DNA from: Pseudomonadota bacterium
GTDB lineage: Bacteria; Pseudomonadota; Gammaproteobacteria; Halothiobacillales; Halothiobacillaceae
Reading direction: 5' to 3'
Length of the DNA stretch: 6,079 bases
Assembly (NCBI GenBank): GCA_021795795.1
Contig: JAJYPA010000499.1
Location: 1 to 6,079, forward strand
Positions 4,170 through 6,079 of this stretch are shown piece after piece. The translations under genes and the position numbers were made by a program. The notes below the pieces were generated by a model. That model ran no database searches, had not been told where the DNA came from, and worked only from the letters and a program-made list of their open reading frames with translations. Every line of letters begins with the position of its first letter. Position 1 is the stretch's first letter.

Positions 4170-5168
4170 ATGAACTTCTCCGATCTTGCAATCTTCCAAG
4201 CGGTCGTCGAATCAGGCGGTATCTGCCGCGCCGCAAAACGGCTCCATCGCGTTCCGTCCAACGTTACGACACGTATTCGTCAGCTGGAGGAGAAACTCGA
4301 CGTGGAATTGTTTCACCGGGAAGGAAAGCGATTGATCCTGACGGAAACAGGCACGGTGTTTTTGGACTATACCAAGCAGCTTTTGCATCTTGCGCAAGAG
4401 GCTCAAGACGCGCTGCACAGTCAGACACTACGAGGCGGATTTCGCCTTGGCGCCTCGGAAAGCGTCGTGGCGACACGCCTACCAGTCCCGCTTGATGAGT
4501 TTCATCAGCGGCACCCGGAAGTCCGTCTGGAATTGCGCGCGGCGACATCTCAAAAACTAATCAGAGATCTTCAACAGGGCACTTTAGATGCAGCGGTAAT
4601 CGCGAACCCAACGCATGAAGCGGGTATGGAGACCGCACTACAGTATCGTGAGGAACTCGTGCTAGTGACTCGGGCCGATCATCCACCCGTTCAACATCCT
4701 CGGGATCTCGCAGGATGCACGCTACTCGTCTTCGAAACCGGATGCGCTTACCGGCAGCGGCTTGAGGGGTGGTATACCCAGCACGGTGCGGTGATGGAAC
4801 GTCTTGTCGAGTTTTCCTCCTACCATGCGATCCTTGGGTGCGCAGCAGTCGGAACCGGGGCGGCTTTGGTGCCGCAGTGTGTACTGAATGTATTCTCTGA
4901 GCGCTCGCGCCTTGGTATCCACCACCTTCCGAGCAAGTGGAACTCTGTTGATATTGTCTTAGCTTGGTGCAAAGGTCGTGATGGCGCGAAACTCTCGGCG
5001 CTTAAGGCAGTGCTGAAAACATGGTGGGGAACAGCCTCCGTTAGCTGTCAGATAGAGGCCGGTGGCAGGGCTACACGAAAGCGTGCGCGGGCTCTCGGTA
5101 CGCATGACGGGACGTCCAGGTCACTCTCGCGTCGTCGGTCTCGGCGCAGCTCATGCATTGCCGGCTGA
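4170..5168 (+). CDS. LysR-family transcriptional regulator
   Basis: The N-terminal winged helix-turn-helix spans residues 1-60: MNFSDLAIFQAVVESGGICR, AAKRLHRVPSNVTTRIRQLE, then LFHREGKRLILTETG. This is a textbook LysR DNA-binding domain. A linker helix (about 62-90) follows, then the co-inducer-binding domain (about 91-285), with FRLGASESVVATRLPVPL opening its first subdomain and AVGTGAALVPQCVL near 226-239. ATG 4170 has AAGG 6 nt upstream. The gene is divergent from the EamA transporter, the usual arrangement for a regulator of an exporter. Oddity: the LysR fold should end near residue 287 (ALKAVLKTWW), but the frame runs on for about 45 residues of Arg/Ser-rich sequence (ending SRRRSRRSSCIAG). 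That tail looks like out-of-frame translation and suggests a lost stop or an indel near 5020-5045. The DNA-binding and ligand domains appear intact. Confidence 0.92.
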   Translation: MNFSDLAIFQAVVESGGICRAAKRLHRVPSNVTTRIRQLEEKLDVELFHREGKRLILTETGTVFLDYTKQLLHLAQEAQDALHSQTLRGGFRLGASESVVATRLPVPLDEFHQRHPEVRLELRAATSQKLIRDLQQGTLDAAVIANPTHEAGMETALQYREELVLVTRADHPPVQHPRDLAGCTLLVFETGCAYRQRLEGWYTQHGAVMERLVEFSSYHAILGCAAVGTGAALVPQCVLNVFSERSRLGIHHLPSKWNSVDIVLAWCKGRDGAKLSALKAVLKTWWGTASVSCQIEAGGRATRKRARALGTHDGTSRSLSRRRSRRSSCIAG

Positions 5169-5176
5169 ACGGCCGG
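5161..5176 (+). terminator. Weak hairpin terminator candidate after lysR
   Basis: The sequence overlapping the lysR stop (TGA 5166-5168) folds as CCGGCT/GGCCGG, a 6-bp stem with one G-U pair and a GAAC loop, followed by TTTCT. The T-run is short and the stem overlaps the coding end, so termination would be inefficient at best. Confidence 0.25.
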
Positions 5177-5255
5177 TTTCTAGCGCGCAAGAGGTTCGTC
5201 CGCAATGACTGGTCTATGCGCCGAGATTACCGGCCCACGTTGTTGGCTAAGTGGT

Positions 5256-5321
5256 CTATGGCGAAGGTCCTCGTTTCCAGCGGGGCAGTGGCGACAGATT
5301 CATGTCGACCAGCAGCTTTAC
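5256..5321 (-). pseudogene. Decayed DUF5615-type PIN-like toxin gene
   Basis: Directly after the antitoxin, overlapping its stop, the minus strand reads VKLLVDMNLSP from 5321. KLLVDMNLSPRW is the signature N-terminus of DUF5615 (VapC-like PIN-fold) toxins, whose first Asp is part of the active site. Here it continues PLPRWKRGPSP and stops at TAG 5258-5256. In another frame further on, AIDHLANNVGR faintly recalls the family's (A)VHW..VG segment, so the remnant may reach about 5220. Where relatives have GTG or ATG as start overlapping a TGA stop (GTGA), this copy has GTAA (5321-5318). The start codon is therefore GTA, and no full-length product is possible. An internal ATG at 5303 leads to the same stop. 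Confidence 0.65.
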
Positions 5322-5545
5322 GCCCTAGCCAGATCGATCTCGCGTTCCTCCGCCCGCCACGCCGCATAGCGCAGCGCCTGCATGTCCTCGCGCTTTAGAT
5401 AGGGATAGTCGGCCAGGATTTCATCGACACTGCGACCCGCGCCTATTTGACCGGCAATCGTACCCACTGTGACTCGCATGCCGCGGATGCAAGCCTTGCC
5501 ACCCATCGCGTTGGGATCTTGGGTAATGCGATCAAGCTGTTCCAT
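5318..5545 (-). CDS. DUF433-family antitoxin (VapB-like), apparently orphaned
   Basis: The 75-residue protein, normal for the family, shows the DUF433 pattern: ITQDPNAMGGKACIRGMRVT near 7-26, VGTIAGQIGAGRSVDEILAD near 27-46, YPYLKREDMQALRYAAW near 47-63. This is a small three-helix, HTH-like fold. DUF433 proteins are usually encoded immediately upstream of a DUF5615 PIN-like toxin, which they are thought to neutralise while repressing their own promoter. ATG 5545 has AAGG 8 nt upstream. The following toxin gene is broken, so this antitoxin has no partner here. It may still act as a repressor, or counteract a related toxin elsewhere. The downstream overlap GTAA marks the former coupled start. 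All family positions appear conserved, so it is probably expressed or only recently orphaned. Confidence 0.88.
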   Translation of the reverse strand: MEQLDRITQDPNAMGGKACIRGMRVTVGTIAGQIGAGRSVDEILADYPYLKREDMQALRYAAWRAEEREIDLARA

Positions 5546-5991
5546 GCGCTACGCCTTATCAAAACTCGTTGGAACCGTAGTCTATTGACAATCGTGTTTC
5601 AATAGCGAATTTGGAGAACAAGAGAGTGCTGGTTTCAGATGAATATGCCGGTTTTCTGAGACGATCTCATGTACAGAGAGATCTGACAGGGCAGCCTAGA
5701 TCAGCAATGACCAGCTGAGATTCTGGGGTATAAGGAAACAAAAACCGATGCCCTGGCAGTGGCGCGTTCGCCTGCCAGTGGTCAAGCGTGCGCTGGTGCT
5801 TTCAGGATGCGCGACGCGACGTCCTGGCCCTTGCGCCTTCGCTTCGCCATGGCGCGCGGCGCCAACAAGATCAGCCGTGGCAGCGCACCCGCGCGCTAGC
5901 GCGTTTCTCGGGCTTTGTGAGCACCCCCTTTCGATGGTCGGCATAAAGGGCATTGTCCCTGATTTGGCCCCAAGAGGTAAATAATCGGTGA
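5546..5991. other. Hairpin-rich non-coding region, about 445 bp
   Basis: No supported gene on either strand; open frames at 5748-5984 (plus) and 5696-5995 (minus) have low-complexity, shadow-like composition. A consensus -35 hexamer TTGACA lies at 5589-5594 on the plus strand without a matching -10. Inverted repeats are frequent: GATCTC/GAGATC (5663-5668/5678-5683), a bulged 10-bp hairpin at 5753-5778, and the perfect 12-bp palindrome CGCGCTAGCGCG at 5892-5903. One minus-strand frame near 5700-5790 reads LDHWQANAPLPGHRFLFPY, possibly a gene relic. Confidence 0.4.
5753..5778. repeat. Strong bulged hairpin
   Basis: CTGGCA (5753-5758) pairs with TGCCAG (5773-5778). After a 2-nt bulge (GT) GGCG (5761-5764) pairs with CGCC (5769-5772) around a CGTT loop, ten pairs in total. 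No U-run follows on either side, so it is not a classical terminator. It may be a structured RNA element, a recombination-site-like sequence or a relic of a mobile-element end. Confidence 0.45.
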
Positions 5992-6078
5992 TCACGTCTC
6001 CGGTTGCTGCGTTAAAATCTGCCGGAAGTTACGCGCGAGCGGATAGAGCCAGATATCTTTGATGGGCACACTGATTTT
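5992..6078 (-). CDS. C-terminal end of an unidentified protein, cut by window edge
   Basis: One minus-strand frame enters from the right edge and reads KISVPIKDIWLYPLARNFRQ, then ILTQQPET, with TGA at 5994-5992. It has coding-like codon use and helical character, and no start is available in the window. I do not recognise the family from 28 residues. The competing minus-strand frame starting at 5995 (MITDYLPLG) would overlap its stop but looks like shadow sequence. Confidence 0.4.
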   Translation of the reverse strand, partial: KISVPIKDIWLYPLARNFRQILTQQPET

Positions 6079-6079
6079 C

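Noticed and set aside
4264..4548. Minus-strand frame within the LysR gene
   Set aside because: Shadow of a strongly supported LysR coding region.
5748..5984. Plus-strand 78-codon frame MPWQWRVRLPVV
   Set aside because: The Shine-Dalgarno-like AAGGA is 11 nt away, the frame covers the hairpin and palindrome, and the protein (Arg/Pro/Ala/Ser-rich) resembles translated non-coding GC-rich DNA.
1..6079. CRISPR array, tRNA, rRNA or phage attachment repeats
   Set aside because: No regularly spaced direct repeats, cloverleaf-like segments or rRNA signatures were seen on reading both strands.

Overview
This looks like an accessory, partly decayed stretch of a bacterial chromosome. The gene families (IS200/IS605 TnpB, ISL3 transposase, DUF433 antitoxin, LysR/EamA pair) and the moderately GC-rich coding sequence fit a proteobacterium. 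Nothing here fixes the genus, and that assignment is inference. One segment, roughly 2290-3180, is clearly more AT-rich than its flanks and was probably acquired separately.

Left part (1-1780). The window opens inside a minus-strand tnpB gene (first 148 codons, rest off the left edge). Its transposon left end, with a GC-rich subterminal hairpin, abuts a TTAC tetranucleotide inside a decayed ISL3-family transposase gene, so this is a nested insertion. After a gene-poor gap, an extended -10 promoter-like site and a hairpin leader precede a plus-strand two-gene unit. That unit is a small protein with a VPKGVFRYATHEEAN motif, overlapped by four bases by a DUF6036/AbiEii-like nucleotidyltransferase. 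The nucleotidyltransferase is frameshifted and also lacks the first aspartate of its catalytic motif.

Middle (1781-3150). About 500 bp hold no recognisable gene, only a weak minus-strand ORF. The AT-rich island follows, with two or three small minus-strand membrane-protein ORFs lying downstream of, and in the same direction as, the transporter gene.

Right part (3156-6079). A complete 10-TM EamA/DMT exporter gene (minus) is divergent from a complete LysR-family regulator gene (plus). They share a 96-bp intergenic region with a palindrome just upstream of the regulator start, a classic regulator/target layout. Further right is an intact DUF433-type antitoxin gene (minus) followed by the wreck of its DUF5615-type toxin. 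The toxin keeps its N-terminal KLLVDMNLSP signature but has lost its start codon and frame. About 445 bp of hairpin-rich non-coding DNA and the last 28 codons of an unidentified minus-strand gene close the window.

Overall, the EamA/LysR pair is the only clearly intact functional module. The rest looks like a graveyard of mobile elements and toxin-antitoxin-like modules. I did not find a convincing complete new system. The most interesting items are the TnpB insertion junction, the two broken TA-like modules and the AT-rich small-membrane-protein island.
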